From: an uncultured Saprospiraceae bacterium
GTDB lineage: Bacteria; Bacteroidota; Bacteroidia; Chitinophagales; Saprospiraceae
NCBI GenBank assembly: GCA_937959115.1
Contig: CALGAW010000033.1
Coordinates: 1 to 64,000 of the forward strand
Direction: 5' to 3'
Length of the DNA stretch: 64,000 nt
Both the position numbers and the translations under genes were made by a program. The notes under the pieces were generated by a model that made no database searches, was not told the origin of the DNA, and worked only from the letters and a program-made list of their open reading frames with translations. Positions 9,755-18,197 of the stretch are shown piece after piece (position 1 is the first letter of the stretch; each line of letters begins with the position of its first letter).

Positions 9755-9937
9755 AACAGTACATTTAAATATGTAAACTTGAGATTAAGTAAGTGTAAAA
9801 TTTTGACCGCTATAATTTGTATTTTTATTAGTAAATAATATTTATTGTCTTAAATTATTTCAAAAAAAGTTCCAAAGCAACAACATTAATCTCTTATTAA
9901 CAGTTTTAACACTAATTTTACAAAAAAAAGATAAAAG

Positions 9938-9958
9938 ACTGTTATCATACTGTTATCA
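9938..9958 (+). promoter_or_regulatory. Tandem direct repeat ACTGTTATCA upstream of uvrA
   Basis: Two identical 10-bp copies of ACTGTTATCA sit at 9938-9947 and 9949-9958. The 11-bp period is about one helical turn, and the second copy ends 12 bp before the uvrA ATG. This spacing suits side-by-side protein binding or a translational control element. No known operator matches it. Confidence 0.4.
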
Positions 9959-9970
9959 ATAGATCAATCT

Positions 9971-12799
9971 ATGTCAAAACGAACTAATTCTGAAAATATT
10001 TTACAAGAGCACAAAAAAAATTCCATTTTCATAAAAGGAGCCCGTGCAAACAATTTGAAAAATATTGATGTAGAACTTCCTAAGAATACTCTAATCGTAG
10101 TAACTGGTGTATCGGGTTCTGGAAAATCATCCCTTACTATAGATACATTGTTTGCTGAAGGCCAACGACGATATGTTGAAAGCCTCTCCTCTTATGCTAG
10201 GCAGTTTCTAATGCGTATGAAAAAACCGGATGTTGACTACATTAAAGGCATTTGCCCTGCGATTGCCATTGAACAAAAAGTGACAACCCGTAATTCTAGA
10301 TCAACAGTTGGCTCTCTAACGGAGATTTATGACTACCTGAGAATCCTGTATGCTCGTGCGGGAAGAACGTTTTCTCCCGTTTCTGGTAAACAAGTCAAAA
10401 AACATCAGATCTCCGATGTTGTCGACTATATTCAACAGTTTGAAATTGGAACTAAAATACAACTCTTCGCTCCTGTTAAACCAGAAAGATTTAACAATCA
10501 TGAAGAAACATTAAAGTTCTTGTTGCAAAAAGGATATACTAGAATTCTACTTGAGAATGAACTCTGTCAAATTGAAGACATCCTTGAAAATAATTTGCTA
10601 AATGGTAAAAAAGTAGAATTTGAATCGGAAGGCGAAATTTTTGTACTTATTGATCGTGTTGTTGTTAGTGTAGACGAAGAAAACCTCAAAAGGGTTGCAG
10701 ACTCAGTTTTAACTGCCTTTGCTGAAAGCACTGGTGAGTGTCTGGTAGATGTGATTGGCAAGGAACAGAAACGCTTCAATAACCGATTTGAGATAGACGG
10801 AATTGAGTTTGTAGAGCCGACCCCTCATTTTTTCAATTATAACAATCCGTTCGGTGCCTGTAAGGTTTGTGAGGGCTATGGAAAGATAATGGGTATTGAC
10901 AAAAACAAGGTAATCCCAAATAAGAACCTTTCTATTTATGAAGGAGCAGTTGCCGCTTGGAAAGGAGAAAAGGGAGCGAGATGGAAAGAAAAATTAATTA
11001 AAAATGGGATAAAATTTGACTTCCCAATCCACCGTCCTTATAAAGATTTGACCACAAAACAGCAAAACTTGGTTTGGAAGGGCAACAAATTCTTTAAGGG
11101 AATCGACGATTACTTCAAGGAAATGGAAGCAAAACTCTATAAAATTCAAAATAGAGTAATGCTCGCAAGATATCGAGGAAAAACGGAATGCCATGAATGT
11201 GATGGTAATCGATTAAGACCGGATGCCCAATATGTGAAAATCGATGGGAAAAGCATTTCTGACCTTGTGACCATGCCGATTAAGCATTTAAAAGTCTTCC
11301 TAGATGTTATTACACTCAATGAGCATGACAGAACCATTGCCAACCGACTCATCCTTGAAGTCAATACACGTTTGGAGTTTATGCTAGACGTGGGGCTGAG
11401 CTACTTAAACCTAAGCCGTATTTCCTCTACCCTTAGTGGTGGAGAGACACAACGTATAAACCTTACTAGAACGCTAGGAAGTAACCTCACAAGCTCTATG
11501 TATATATTGGATGAACCAAGCATTGGCCTACACCCAAGAGATACTGGGCGCTTGGTGAATGTGCTAAAATCCTTACGCGATCTAGGAAATACCGTTGTGG
11601 TAGTAGAGCACGAAGAAGACATTATTAAAAACAGTGATTACCTAGTCGATATTGGTCCTCAAGCTGGAATCCATGGTGGAGGATTGGTGTATGCTGGGCC
11701 GTACAAGGACATTCTTAAAAAGGCAAAAGATAGCTTAACGGTTGGCTACATGACTGGAAAGATGCAAATTCCTGTACCAGAACGAAGGCGAAAGTCGTCG
11801 AACAAAGTTGTTATCAAGGAGGCTTGTCATCATAATTTAAAGAATATAGATGTCACGCTTCCCTTAAACACATTGATTGCAGTAACGGGCGTTTCTGGAT
11901 CAGGAAAAACGACCTTGGTCAAGCAAATTTTGTATCCTGCATTAAAGGAATTGCTTGATGAGCCCTTGCCGACCAAGCCAGGAGATTTCTTTGAATTATC
12001 AGGTGACACCGAGGTAATCACTCAGGTAGAAATGATTAATCAAAATCCAATCGGGAAATCATCGAGGTCTAATCCTGTGACTTATGTAAAGGCTTATGAT
12101 GCTATCCGTAAGCTGTTTTCTGAGCAGCAGACATCGTTGGTGCGTGGGTTTAAGCCGAAGCACTTTTCTTTTAATGTAGAAGGCGGACGCTGTGAAAACT
12201 GTAAGGGAGAAGGCGAGACAGTTGTTGAGATGCAATTCCTTGCAGATGTGCGATTGGTCTGTGAGGAATGTCAAGGAGAACGCTTTAAACAAGAGGTGCT
12301 TGATGTTCGATACAAGGACAAATCGATCTATGAGGTGCTGTGCTTAAGTATTGAGGAAGCGCTTGATTTTTTCAAGGAAGAAAAGGATATTATTACCAAA
12401 ATAAAACCTTTAAATGATGTAGGCCTTGGCTATGTGCAACTAGGACAGTCTTCTAGTACCTTAAGTGGTGGAGAAGCTCAGCGGGTGAAGCTTGCGTCTT
12501 TTCTTAATCGAGATAAAGCATCTAGCCACATTGTCTTTATTTTTGATGAGCCAACGACCGGTCTACATTTTCACGACATTGGCAAACTGCTCGATGCGTT
12601 GAACGCGCTAGTAGAGAAAGGGCATACCGTTTTGGTGGTAGAGCACAACATGGAAGTTATAAAATCAGCGGACTGGATTGTCGATCTTGGCCCTGAAGGC
12701 GGAGAAGATGGTGGCCATCTAGTTTTCCAAGGGACTCCAGAAGATTTGGTCAAGGAGAAAACTTCCTATACAGGAAATTTCTTGGCAGAGAAGTTGTAA
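9971..12799 (+). CDS. uvrA: Excinuclease ABC subunit A (UvrA)
   Basis: This 942-residue protein is the damage-recognition ATPase of nucleotide excision repair. It has two ABC modules: Walker A GVSGSGKS at ~46-53 and GVSGSGKT at ~638-645, with signatures [11 protein letters not shown] near 488 and [11 protein letters not shown] near 831. The C-terminal zinc module is intact (CENCKGEGE, then CEECQGERF, ~741-770). The first zinc module keeps only its second half ([10 protein letters not shown], ~295). The usual preceding CPxCG half is absent, the segment reading [25 protein letters not shown] segment lies near 408. A GNAT gene follows after 36 bp. This looks like the Bacteroidota form of UvrA and is probably functional. 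A UvrA2-type paralogue role cannot be excluded without comparison to the rest of the genome. Confidence 0.92.
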   Translation: MSKRTNSENILQEHKKNSIFIKGARANNLKNIDVELPKNTLIVVTGVSGSGKSSLTIDTLFAEGQRRYVESLSSYARQFLMRMKKPDVDYIKGICPAIAIEQKVTTRNSRSTVGSLTEIYDYLRILYARAGRTFSPVSGKQVKKHQISDVVDYIQQFEIGTKIQLFAPVKPERFNNHEETLKFLLQKGYTRILLENELCQIEDILENNLLNGKKVEFESEGEIFVLIDRVVVSVDEENLKRVADSVLTAFAESTGECLVDVIGKEQKRFNNRFEIDGIEFVEPTPHFFNYNNPFGACKVCEGYGKIMGIDKNKVIPNKNLSIYEGAVAAWKGEKGARWKEKLIKNGIKFDFPIHRPYKDLTTKQQNLVWKGNKFFKGIDDYFKEMEAKLYKIQNRVMLARYRGKTECHECDGNRLRPDAQYVKIDGKSISDLVTMPIKHLKVFLDVITLNEHDRTIANRLILEVNTRLEFMLDVGLSYLNLSRISSTLSGGETQRINLTRTLGSNLTSSMYILDEPSIGLHPRDTGRLVNVLKSLRDLGNTVVVVEHEEDIIKNSDYLVDIGPQAGIHGGGLVYAGPYKDILKKAKDSLTVGYMTGKMQIPVPERRRKSSNKVVIKEACHHNLKNIDVTLPLNTLIAVTGVSGSGKTTLVKQILYPALKELLDEPLPTKPGDFFELSGDTEVITQVEMINQNPIGKSSRSNPVTYVKAYDAIRKLFSEQQTSLVRGFKPKHFSFNVEGGRCENCKGEGETVVEMQFLADVRLVCEECQGERFKQEVLDVRYKDKSIYEVLCLSIEEALDFFKEEKDIITKIKPLNDVGLGYVQLGQSSSTLSGGEAQRVKLASFLNRDKASSHIVFIFDEPTTGLHFHDIGKLLDALNALVEKGHTVLVVEHNMEVIKSADWIVDLGPEGGEDGGHLVFQGTPEDLVKEKTSYTGNFLAEKL

Positions 12800-12835
12800 A
12801 ATAACTACCTTGCGCTTCTTAAAAATAAAGTTACC

Positions 12836-13393
12836 ATGTCCAAAACGTTAGAATTTCCTAAAATCGAAACGACTCGTCTTAAGTTAGATCGGATTACGGT
12901 TGAGCAAACAGATGATCTCTTTCTTGTCTATGGTAACGCGGAGGCGATGAAATATTATGACATCGATAAGTTAACAAAGAAGGATCAATGTAGGGAAATC
13001 ATAGAGTTGTATCAAAAACGGTTTGAAACGAACAATGGTATTCGCTGGGGGATTTTTCTTGATTCTAAACTTATTGGGACTTGTGGTTACAATAGAATAA
13101 ACCCTAAACGCAAGGCGACGATTGGTTACGACCTCAATCCTTCGTTTTGGAAGCAAGGGTTTGCGACGGAAGCAGTTCAAGCGATTATCGACTTTGCGAC
13201 GTTTGAATACGAAGTGCATAGGATAGAAGCCTTTGTTACTCCTGGCAATGTGGATTCGGAGCGGGTATTGAAGAAGTGTGGGTTTGAGAAGGAAGGTCTG
13301 TTGCGGGATGTGCATTTTTTCAAGGGGCGGTTTCAAGACCAATATCTGTATGCTCGAATCAATACGAGTATGGTAAAACCGATCAACCGCTAA
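12836..13393 (+). CDS. GNAT family N-acetyltransferase (RimJ/RimL-like)
   Basis: This 185-residue acetyltransferase belongs to the Acetyltransf_3 group, which transfers acetyl from acetyl-CoA to N-terminal or small-molecule amines. Family features are ETTRLKLDRI at the N-terminus, IGTCGYNRINPKRKATIGYDL in the central sheet, and the acetyl-CoA loop FWKQGFATEAVQAII near 105. The C-terminal EAFVTPGNVDSERVLKKCGFE is also typical. The substrate cannot be read from sequence. The gene lies 36 bp after uvrA and 2 bp before the next small gene, so the three are probably cotranscribed. The start ATG at 12836 is the only one that keeps the conserved first strand. Confidence 0.85.
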   Translation: MSKTLEFPKIETTRLKLDRITVEQTDDLFLVYGNAEAMKYYDIDKLTKKDQCREIIELYQKRFETNNGIRWGIFLDSKLIGTCGYNRINPKRKATIGYDLNPSFWKQGFATEAVQAIIDFATFEYEVHRIEAFVTPGNVDSERVLKKCGFEKEGLLRDVHFFKGRFQDQYLYARINTSMVKPINR

Positions 13394-13395
13394 CT

Positions 13396-13731
13396 ATGGG
13401 AACTGATCAACTGTTTACAAAAACTAGGGAGCTGGTATTTCAAGCGCTTGAGTTAGAGCAGGATGACGGATTTGCAGATGAAGCAGCACTGTTGGACTAT
13501 CTTGGTGATGCAGTAGCTTGGTATCTTGAGAAGCGACTGGAATACTTAATGCAGATTCTTTATCAAATGGATGTAGATGAGCGTGTTTTGCAGCAAGCCT
13601 TTTCATTGGAAAACAAGGAACCTGCTAATATCTGTATTGCGCGAGCCATTCTTGCTCGACAGAAGAAGCGGGCGGCCTCGAAACTCAGTTACAAAAGTCG
13701 GAATACTGGTGATTTTTTTGATGTGGGGTGA
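13396..13731 (+). CDS. Small hypothetical protein, helical
   Basis: I do not recognise this 111-residue protein. It is predicted to be largely helical and acidic in its first half (ALELEQDDGFADEAALLDYLGDAVAWYLEKR) and basic in its second (ARAILARQKKRAASKLSYKSR). It has no signal peptide or transmembrane segment. It starts 2 bp after the acetyltransferase stop, which supports a real, translationally coupled gene. Its length and charge pattern would suit a cytoplasmic adaptor or nucleic-acid-associated protein, but there is no motif to support either. It is the last gene before a 500-bp gene-free stretch. Confidence 0.6.
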   Translation: MGTDQLFTKTRELVFQALELEQDDGFADEAALLDYLGDAVAWYLEKRLEYLMQILYQMDVDERVLQQAFSLENKEPANICIARAILARQKKRAASKLSYKSRNTGDFFDVG

Positions 13732-14230
13732 TGCTGATCTATCAAAGGAAACAATAAGATTAAATTACCATTTACTTCAATACAATCAATCATAAGCTTA
13801 ATACGGCAATAGCATACAAGTGATTCTTGCTTCGAAGGGTGATTTGATGTGACGAATTTTGGTGTTTTGTATCGTTTTTAGTGTGAATAATAGCCAAGAT
13901 CTCTTCTTTCCTAAATTTTAATCTTGTTCTTAAAACATTTTTTTATTGTTAAGCTGAGTTACAAATTTTTGTATACTGTTAATTGATAATGAATTAACTA
14001 GCTACTGCAAGAGTTTAATTCTGCTGTCACAAATAATATTAATATTGGTGGTTCACTGTTGTCATAAGGCAAGCAGTCTGATAAGGAGTTTGGTTGGATT
14101 CTGTTTCATATTAGTTGTCACAAGTTGGTTCAAAATCAATCTATTATGGAAAAGGGTATTTGTGTGACGTTAAAAATTCCTGCAACTTGCTCAATGTAAT
14201 CAGTAACCAACACAACTAAATTAATTAAGC
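13732..14230. other. Gene-free region before a small secreted protein gene
   Basis: I see no credible coding frame in these 499 bp. An inverted repeat GTTAATT-N7-AATTAAC lies at 13978-13998, and AATATTAATATT occurs further on, but both are AT-rich and may be chance. The region should contain the promoter of the gene at 14231. Its length could also accommodate a small RNA, for which I have no positive evidence. Confidence 0.5.
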
Positions 14231-14623
14231 ATGAAGTCAGTTATCACAACAATCGTTATCTCTATCCTTTTTACATTTACAGTATTCGCAAACAATGATA
14301 ATGGTGAATTGGGTAACGGTGAAATGCAATTGACCCCAGCAGAAACATCTACAGACAACTGCTTCTTTCTAGACCTAGAAGAAAAAATTCTTTTCATTGA
14401 TCTTGAAGAAATCAATGGTTTTGCAAAGGAAATTGTGATCAAAAATGGTAATGATGAAATCATCTTTGCTGAGCAGATGTGGGATCAATTTGATTTAAAC
14501 GGAAATATTTATGAGTGGAGTTATGCTGAAGAAAATGCATCGAATATCACGATTGAACTATACACTTTTACAAAGGTCCTAACAAAGGAAATACAAACAT
14601 TGTCACCAATGGCAAGCAAATAA
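14231..14623 (+). CDS. Small secreted protein of unknown function
   Basis: This 130-residue protein has a clear signal peptide ending near residue 20 (MKSVITTIVISILFTFTVFA, then NNDNGELG). The mature part is acidic and mostly beta-strand in character, with segments such as KILFIDLEEINGFAKEIVI and EWSYAEENASNITIELYTF. It has one Cys (NCFF), so a disulfide is unlikely. The alternating strand pattern slightly recalls the beta-sandwich of Bacteroidota C-terminal sorting domains, but the typical end motif is missing. I do not recognise the family. The gene stands alone, with about 500 bp of free DNA before it and a good terminator after it, suggesting an independently controlled, possibly abundant product. 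Confidence 0.7.
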   Translation: MKSVITTIVISILFTFTVFANNDNGELGNGEMQLTPAETSTDNCFFLDLEEKILFIDLEEINGFAKEIVIKNGNDEIIFAEQMWDQFDLNGNIYEWSYAEENASNITIELYTFTKVLTKEIQTLSPMASK

Positions 14624-14650
14624 ACTATTGAAAATTACAATACCTAGCTA

Positions 14651-14681
14651 GGCTCAAGTCTTTTGATTTGGGCCTTTTTTT
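14651..14681 (+). terminator. Rho-independent terminator of the small secreted protein gene
   Basis: The stem GGCTCAA pairs with TTGGGCC (seven pairs, one G-T). The loop is about 10 nt and is followed directly by a run of T residues. It starts 28 bp after the stop codon at 14623 and points away from the convergent gene at 14735. Confidence 0.8.
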
Positions 14682-14734
14682 ATTGGTTAAGTGTCGTGTA
14701 AAGCTATTTCAGGACAAGACATGGGATTGCGCTT

Positions 14735-16279
14735 TTACTCTTCAGGAATCAGTTTACCTAGCCAGATCGTCGCCTTTTTTTCATGAGCAAAAGAGTTGAC
14801 CAGTTTTTGACGAGCGAGCAACAGTTCTGCATTGTATTGGTGTCCAGCAAGCCGAAGGTTGCCATTTGGGTCCACTTCGATGTCGGTGGTGTTGAAGACG
14901 CCATCATCAATACTGAGCCCAGAATCATACAACAAGGCGTCGGCTCCTTGATAGTTTTGCAGTGGATTGTCAGGATTGTCAATGATATCGTCTTTGATCC
15001 AAGTGATTGGTGGGAAGAACGAGCCTTCCTCATCTAAGCGAATCAAGTGCATGCCTTCCTTGTATATTTTGTACTCACCAAACATTGAATCACCCGTAAA
15101 GTGTCCCAATAAATATAAGTTACCATCTTGCCCGTATCTAAATTTATAAGGTGTGCTGTAACCACTTGCAGCACCGCTTGACCATTCAGTCGTTCCTTGT
15201 AGGGATCCGAATGTTTTATACCATAGGTATTCGCCATCAGAATCAAACTTCACGATGTATAAGTCTTCCCCTTCAGTGGTTTCAAGTGTTTCGTGATAAA
15301 TGTCGAGAAACGCAGTGTATCCAGCATTAAACTTTCCTAGGATAAATAGATTCCCAACTTCATCCGCTTCAACAAAATCACCATATCCGTTATCCGCCCA
15401 TTCTACTTCACCTTGCGGGTTAATTTTGATGAGAAACTTATTGGGGAATGCGGTATTGTTGGTTCTGATTTTGATATCTTCGATATAGGCGAAATCGCCA
15501 TCATAGCTGCCTGTAAGGTAAAGATTGCCTAATTCGTCAGCTGCCATATCCACAAACCTTGTGGTATTCATTTGGCGTGCGATGATCTCATTTACCCATT
15601 GGCGTTTGCCATCTGAATTGTAGCGGATGATGTATTTACTGACGTACCGTGTAGAGAATTTCAACCCTTTATCTTTGTGCGTGCCAGCTTCTCTTTCGTC
15701 GTGTTTACCGATTGCTCCTAGGTAGATCAAGTTCGAATTTCCTGACCCGTCTACCTCAAGGTGTGTGATGACATCATCTCCAATTGCGCCAAGCAGTTTT
15801 ACCCACTGTGTTTTGCCATTTTTGTCAACTTTGGCAATAAAGGCATCGTTGGTTCTGTCAAGACCAGTGCTATTGTGAAACTTGATATGATCGATATAGG
15901 CGTATTGTTCATTAAAAACACCCGTTACATAGCAGTTTCCTTCGAAGTCAATTTCAAGAAAGTGAAAAGTAGAGTTAGATTGGCTATTTAAATTTTTCTT
16001 CCAAACTAATTTTCCATCTGAGTCGAATTTTCCCAAGAAATAACCCTTTTTCTCAATTTGAGAATTAAAATTATTGATTTTTTCTGAAGCACAATCGAAC
16101 TGGTCTCCTTCAAACTCTACCAAGGCATAACTATTCCCTAGATTATCTACTTTTAAGGACTTTATCCAGTCGGATTGTTCACTACCAAACCCTTGTGACC
16201 ATTGCCATTTATAGTTTTGACTATAAACGGATGTTAGGTTCAATAGTATTGAAATGAATAGAAAGAAATATCTGATCAC
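14735..16279 (-). CDS. Secreted SBBP-type beta-propeller protein
   Basis: This 514-residue protein starts with a signal peptide (MIRYFFLFISILLNLTSVYS). It then carries repeated blade-like units with the pattern FDSDG-x-WxK, as in GKFDSDGKLVWKKNL, KVDKNGKTQWVKLLG, KINPQGEVEWADNGYG and KFDSDGEYLWYKTFG. Each unit is followed by a segment such as GNLYLTGSYDGDFAY. This is the SBBP seven-bladed type of propeller, usually secreted or cell-surface and presumed to bind proteins or glycans. The ending KKATIWLGKLIPEE lacks an obvious T9SS sorting domain, so anchoring is unclear. It converges with the small secreted gene at 14231 and is divergent from gldA. The function is unknown. Confidence 0.78.
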   Translation of the reverse strand: MIRYFFLFISILLNLTSVYSQNYKWQWSQGFGSEQSDWIKSLKVDNLGNSYALVEFEGDQFDCASEKINNFNSQIEKKGYFLGKFDSDGKLVWKKNLNSQSNSTFHFLEIDFEGNCYVTGVFNEQYAYIDHIKFHNSTGLDRTNDAFIAKVDKNGKTQWVKLLGAIGDDVITHLEVDGSGNSNLIYLGAIGKHDEREAGTHKDKGLKFSTRYVSKYIIRYNSDGKRQWVNEIIARQMNTTRFVDMAADELGNLYLTGSYDGDFAYIEDIKIRTNNTAFPNKFLIKINPQGEVEWADNGYGDFVEADEVGNLFILGKFNAGYTAFLDIYHETLETTEGEDLYIVKFDSDGEYLWYKTFGSLQGTTEWSSGAASGYSTPYKFRYGQDGNLYLLGHFTGDSMFGEYKIYKEGMHLIRLDEEGSFFPPITWIKDDIIDNPDNPLQNYQGADALLYDSGLSIDDGVFNTTDIEVDPNGNLRLAGHQYNAELLLARQKLVNSFAHEKKATIWLGKLIPEE

Positions 16280-16421
16280 GATTCTTTTTTATTGTGAATA
16301 CTTCAAATATACCGCCAAATATAACGGATATCTATAGATCCTTAGTATTGCTATACTTTACAAATTAAAAATTAACGAGAATTTAACTTCAAACTGTTTT
16401 TCAAAAAGCGAAAAAATTTAA

Positions 16422-16429
16422 TATTTTTG
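16422..16429 (+). promoter_or_regulatory. Possible Bacteroidota -7 promoter element for the gld operon
   Basis: TATTTTTG matches the Bacteroidota -7 consensus TAnnTTTG and lies 93 bp before the gldA ATG. The usual TTTG-like -33 element is not clearly present at the right distance, so this is a weak call. Confidence 0.3.
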
Positions 16430-16522
16430 CCAGTCAATTTTTAAGCAGCTCACGAAGTTTAAGCAAATTCCTCTTTCACTTAAACGGAATTCAGCTTACA
16501 CTTCTACTAAAATAAACAGCTT

Positions 16523-17452
16523 ATGGATATTGTGATAAACAATCTTACAAAAACTTATGGTCCACAAAAAGCCGTTGATGGGATTTCTTTTAATGTAAAA
16601 ACAGGCGAAATCCTTGGGTTTCTTGGTCCAAACGGAGCAGGAAAGACAACGACGATGAAAATTCTGACCAACTATATCAAAGCAACGAGTGGAGAGGTGA
16701 CAATCGATGGTAAATTAGTCTCCGAGAATGCTGATGAACTGAAAAAACACATTGGTTATCTCCCAGAACACAATCCATTGTACTTAGAAATGCCTATTAT
16801 GGATTACTTATGGTTCTGTGCTGAATTGCAAGGTGTACACAAGTCAAACATCCCTGGAAGAATGGGAGAGATGATTCGTCTATGCGGTCTAAATGCTGAA
16901 AAACACAAGAAAATTGGAGAATTGTCTAAAGGATATCGGCAAAGAGTCGGTATCGCACAAGCCATGATCCACGATCCGCAAATTCTGATTTTGGATGAGC
17001 CGACGACAGGTCTTGACCCGAATCAGATTGTCGAAATCCGAGAATTGATCAAGAAGCTTGGAGAGGAGAAAACAGTCATACTGAGCACGCATATTCTACC
17101 TGAGGTGGAGGCCACTTGCGACAGAATTCTAATCATTAACAACGGTAAAATTGTAGCAGATGGAACCTCAGCAACCCTTCGCAAACAAGCACAAGGCTCT
17201 GAGGTATTGCAGGTGCGCATTGAGGATGGACAATTGGATGCCGTTTTCCAAGGTCTTCAACAATTATATAGTACAGAGGTCGTTGACATCAAAAATAGAG
17301 AGAAACAATTATTTGAAATCCAAAGTGTTAAGGAAGTAAGTTCCGCTAAGGAAATATTTAAACTTTGTGTAAAAAATGGTTGGACATTACTTGAAATGAC
17401 ACCATTAGAAACCAAACTGGAAGACATCTTCCGAGATTTGACACTTAATTAA
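16523..17452 (+). CDS. gldA: Gliding-type ABC transporter ATP-binding protein GldA
   Basis: This 309-residue ABC ATPase has Walker A GPNGAGKTT (~35-43), signature LSKGYRQRVGIAQAM (~133), Walker B ILILDEPTTGLDP and the H-loop STHILPEV. It shows a drug/copper-type exporter layout with a C-terminal extension of about 80 residues. In Flavobacterium, GldA works with GldF and GldG and is needed for gliding, although its exact cargo is not established. Here gldF follows after 20 bp and gldG after that, which supports the name. The C-terminal part (residues ~230-309) has the usual extra domain ending KLEDIFRDLTLN. Some gld homologues occur in non-gliding species, so motility is not proven by this locus. 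Confidence 0.85.
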   Translation: MDIVINNLTKTYGPQKAVDGISFNVKTGEILGFLGPNGAGKTTTMKILTNYIKATSGEVTIDGKLVSENADELKKHIGYLPEHNPLYLEMPIMDYLWFCAELQGVHKSNIPGRMGEMIRLCGLNAEKHKKIGELSKGYRQRVGIAQAMIHDPQILILDEPTTGLDPNQIVEIRELIKKLGEEKTVILSTHILPEVEATCDRILIINNGKIVADGTSATLRKQAQGSEVLQVRIEDGQLDAVFQGLQQLYSTEVVDIKNREKQLFEIQSVKEVSSAKEIFKLCVKNGWTLLEMTPLETKLEDIFRDLTLN

Positions 17453-17472
17453 TCAATTAAAACAACAATCAC

Positions 17473-18186
17473 ATGAACGCAATTTGGACAATCGCGAAGA
17501 AAGAATTAAGCACGTTCTTTGATTCTCTAGTCGCTTATTTTCTTTTAACTATATTCCTTTTTCTTTGCGGCCTATTTACTTGGTTTATATTAAGTGATGT
17601 TTTCTTAACCAATCAGGCTAGTCTACGTACTTTTTTCTTTTGGGCAGGAGTATTGTTAATGGTTTTCATACCAGCAATAACAATGGGTATGCTGGCAGAA
17701 GAAAAGAATACGGGAACCATAGAGTTATTATTAACCAAATCAGTGAGTGATCGGCAAGTTGTAATTGGCAAGTTTGTCGCTTGTTTTTTACTCGTTGTAA
17801 TTGCCCTTGCCTTTACACTACCATACTACTTCACAGTTGCCTACCTCGGCAATATTGATCATGGAGCAACGATTTGTGGATATCTAGGACTCATCCTTGT
17901 TAGCGCATCATACATTAGTCTTTGCTTGTTTGCAAGTAGCATTACAAAAAGTCAGATTGTCGCCTTTTTATTGGGCTTGGTGATTTGCTTTTTCTTAGGC
18001 TTTGTATTTTTCTTCCTTTCTATGCAAACAAACGGACTAATTAGCGAGGTTTTTCAAACCTTAAGTGTTAGAGATCACTATGAATCTATTGCAAGAGGAG
18101 TAATTGATACCAAGGATTTAATTTACTTTTTATCCTTGACTACTATTGGAATTTTATTAGCAGAGGTAAGCATTACAAATCGATAA
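17473..18186 (+). CDS. gldF: ABC transporter permease GldF
   Basis: This 237-residue integral membrane protein has about six transmembrane helices, beginning VAYFLLTIFLFLCGLFTWFI and ending YFLSLTTIGILLAEV. The conserved segment of ABC-2 permeases is present (GMLAEEKNTGTIELLLTKSVSDRQVVIGKF, ~75-105). It is the membrane partner of the GldA ATPase, 20 bp downstream of it, and is followed by gldG after 11 bp. The length and the N-terminal WTIAKKELSTFFDSL are typical of Bacteroidota GldF. The whole set is on one strand, so a single transcript is likely. Confidence 0.85.
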   Translation: MNAIWTIAKKELSTFFDSLVAYFLLTIFLFLCGLFTWFILSDVFLTNQASLRTFFFWAGVLLMVFIPAITMGMLAEEKNTGTIELLLTKSVSDRQVVIGKFVACFLLVVIALAFTLPYYFTVAYLGNIDHGATICGYLGLILVSASYISLCLFASSITKSQIVAFLLGLVICFFLGFVFFFLSMQTNGLISEVFQTLSVRDHYESIARGVIDTKDLIYFLSLTTIGILLAEVSITNR

Positions 18187-18197
18187 TCAAGAGAATT

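Noticed and set aside
12971-13342. 123-codon minus-strand frame opposite the GNAT gene
   Set aside because: The plus-strand frame has full GNAT motifs, and the antisense product resembles nothing known.
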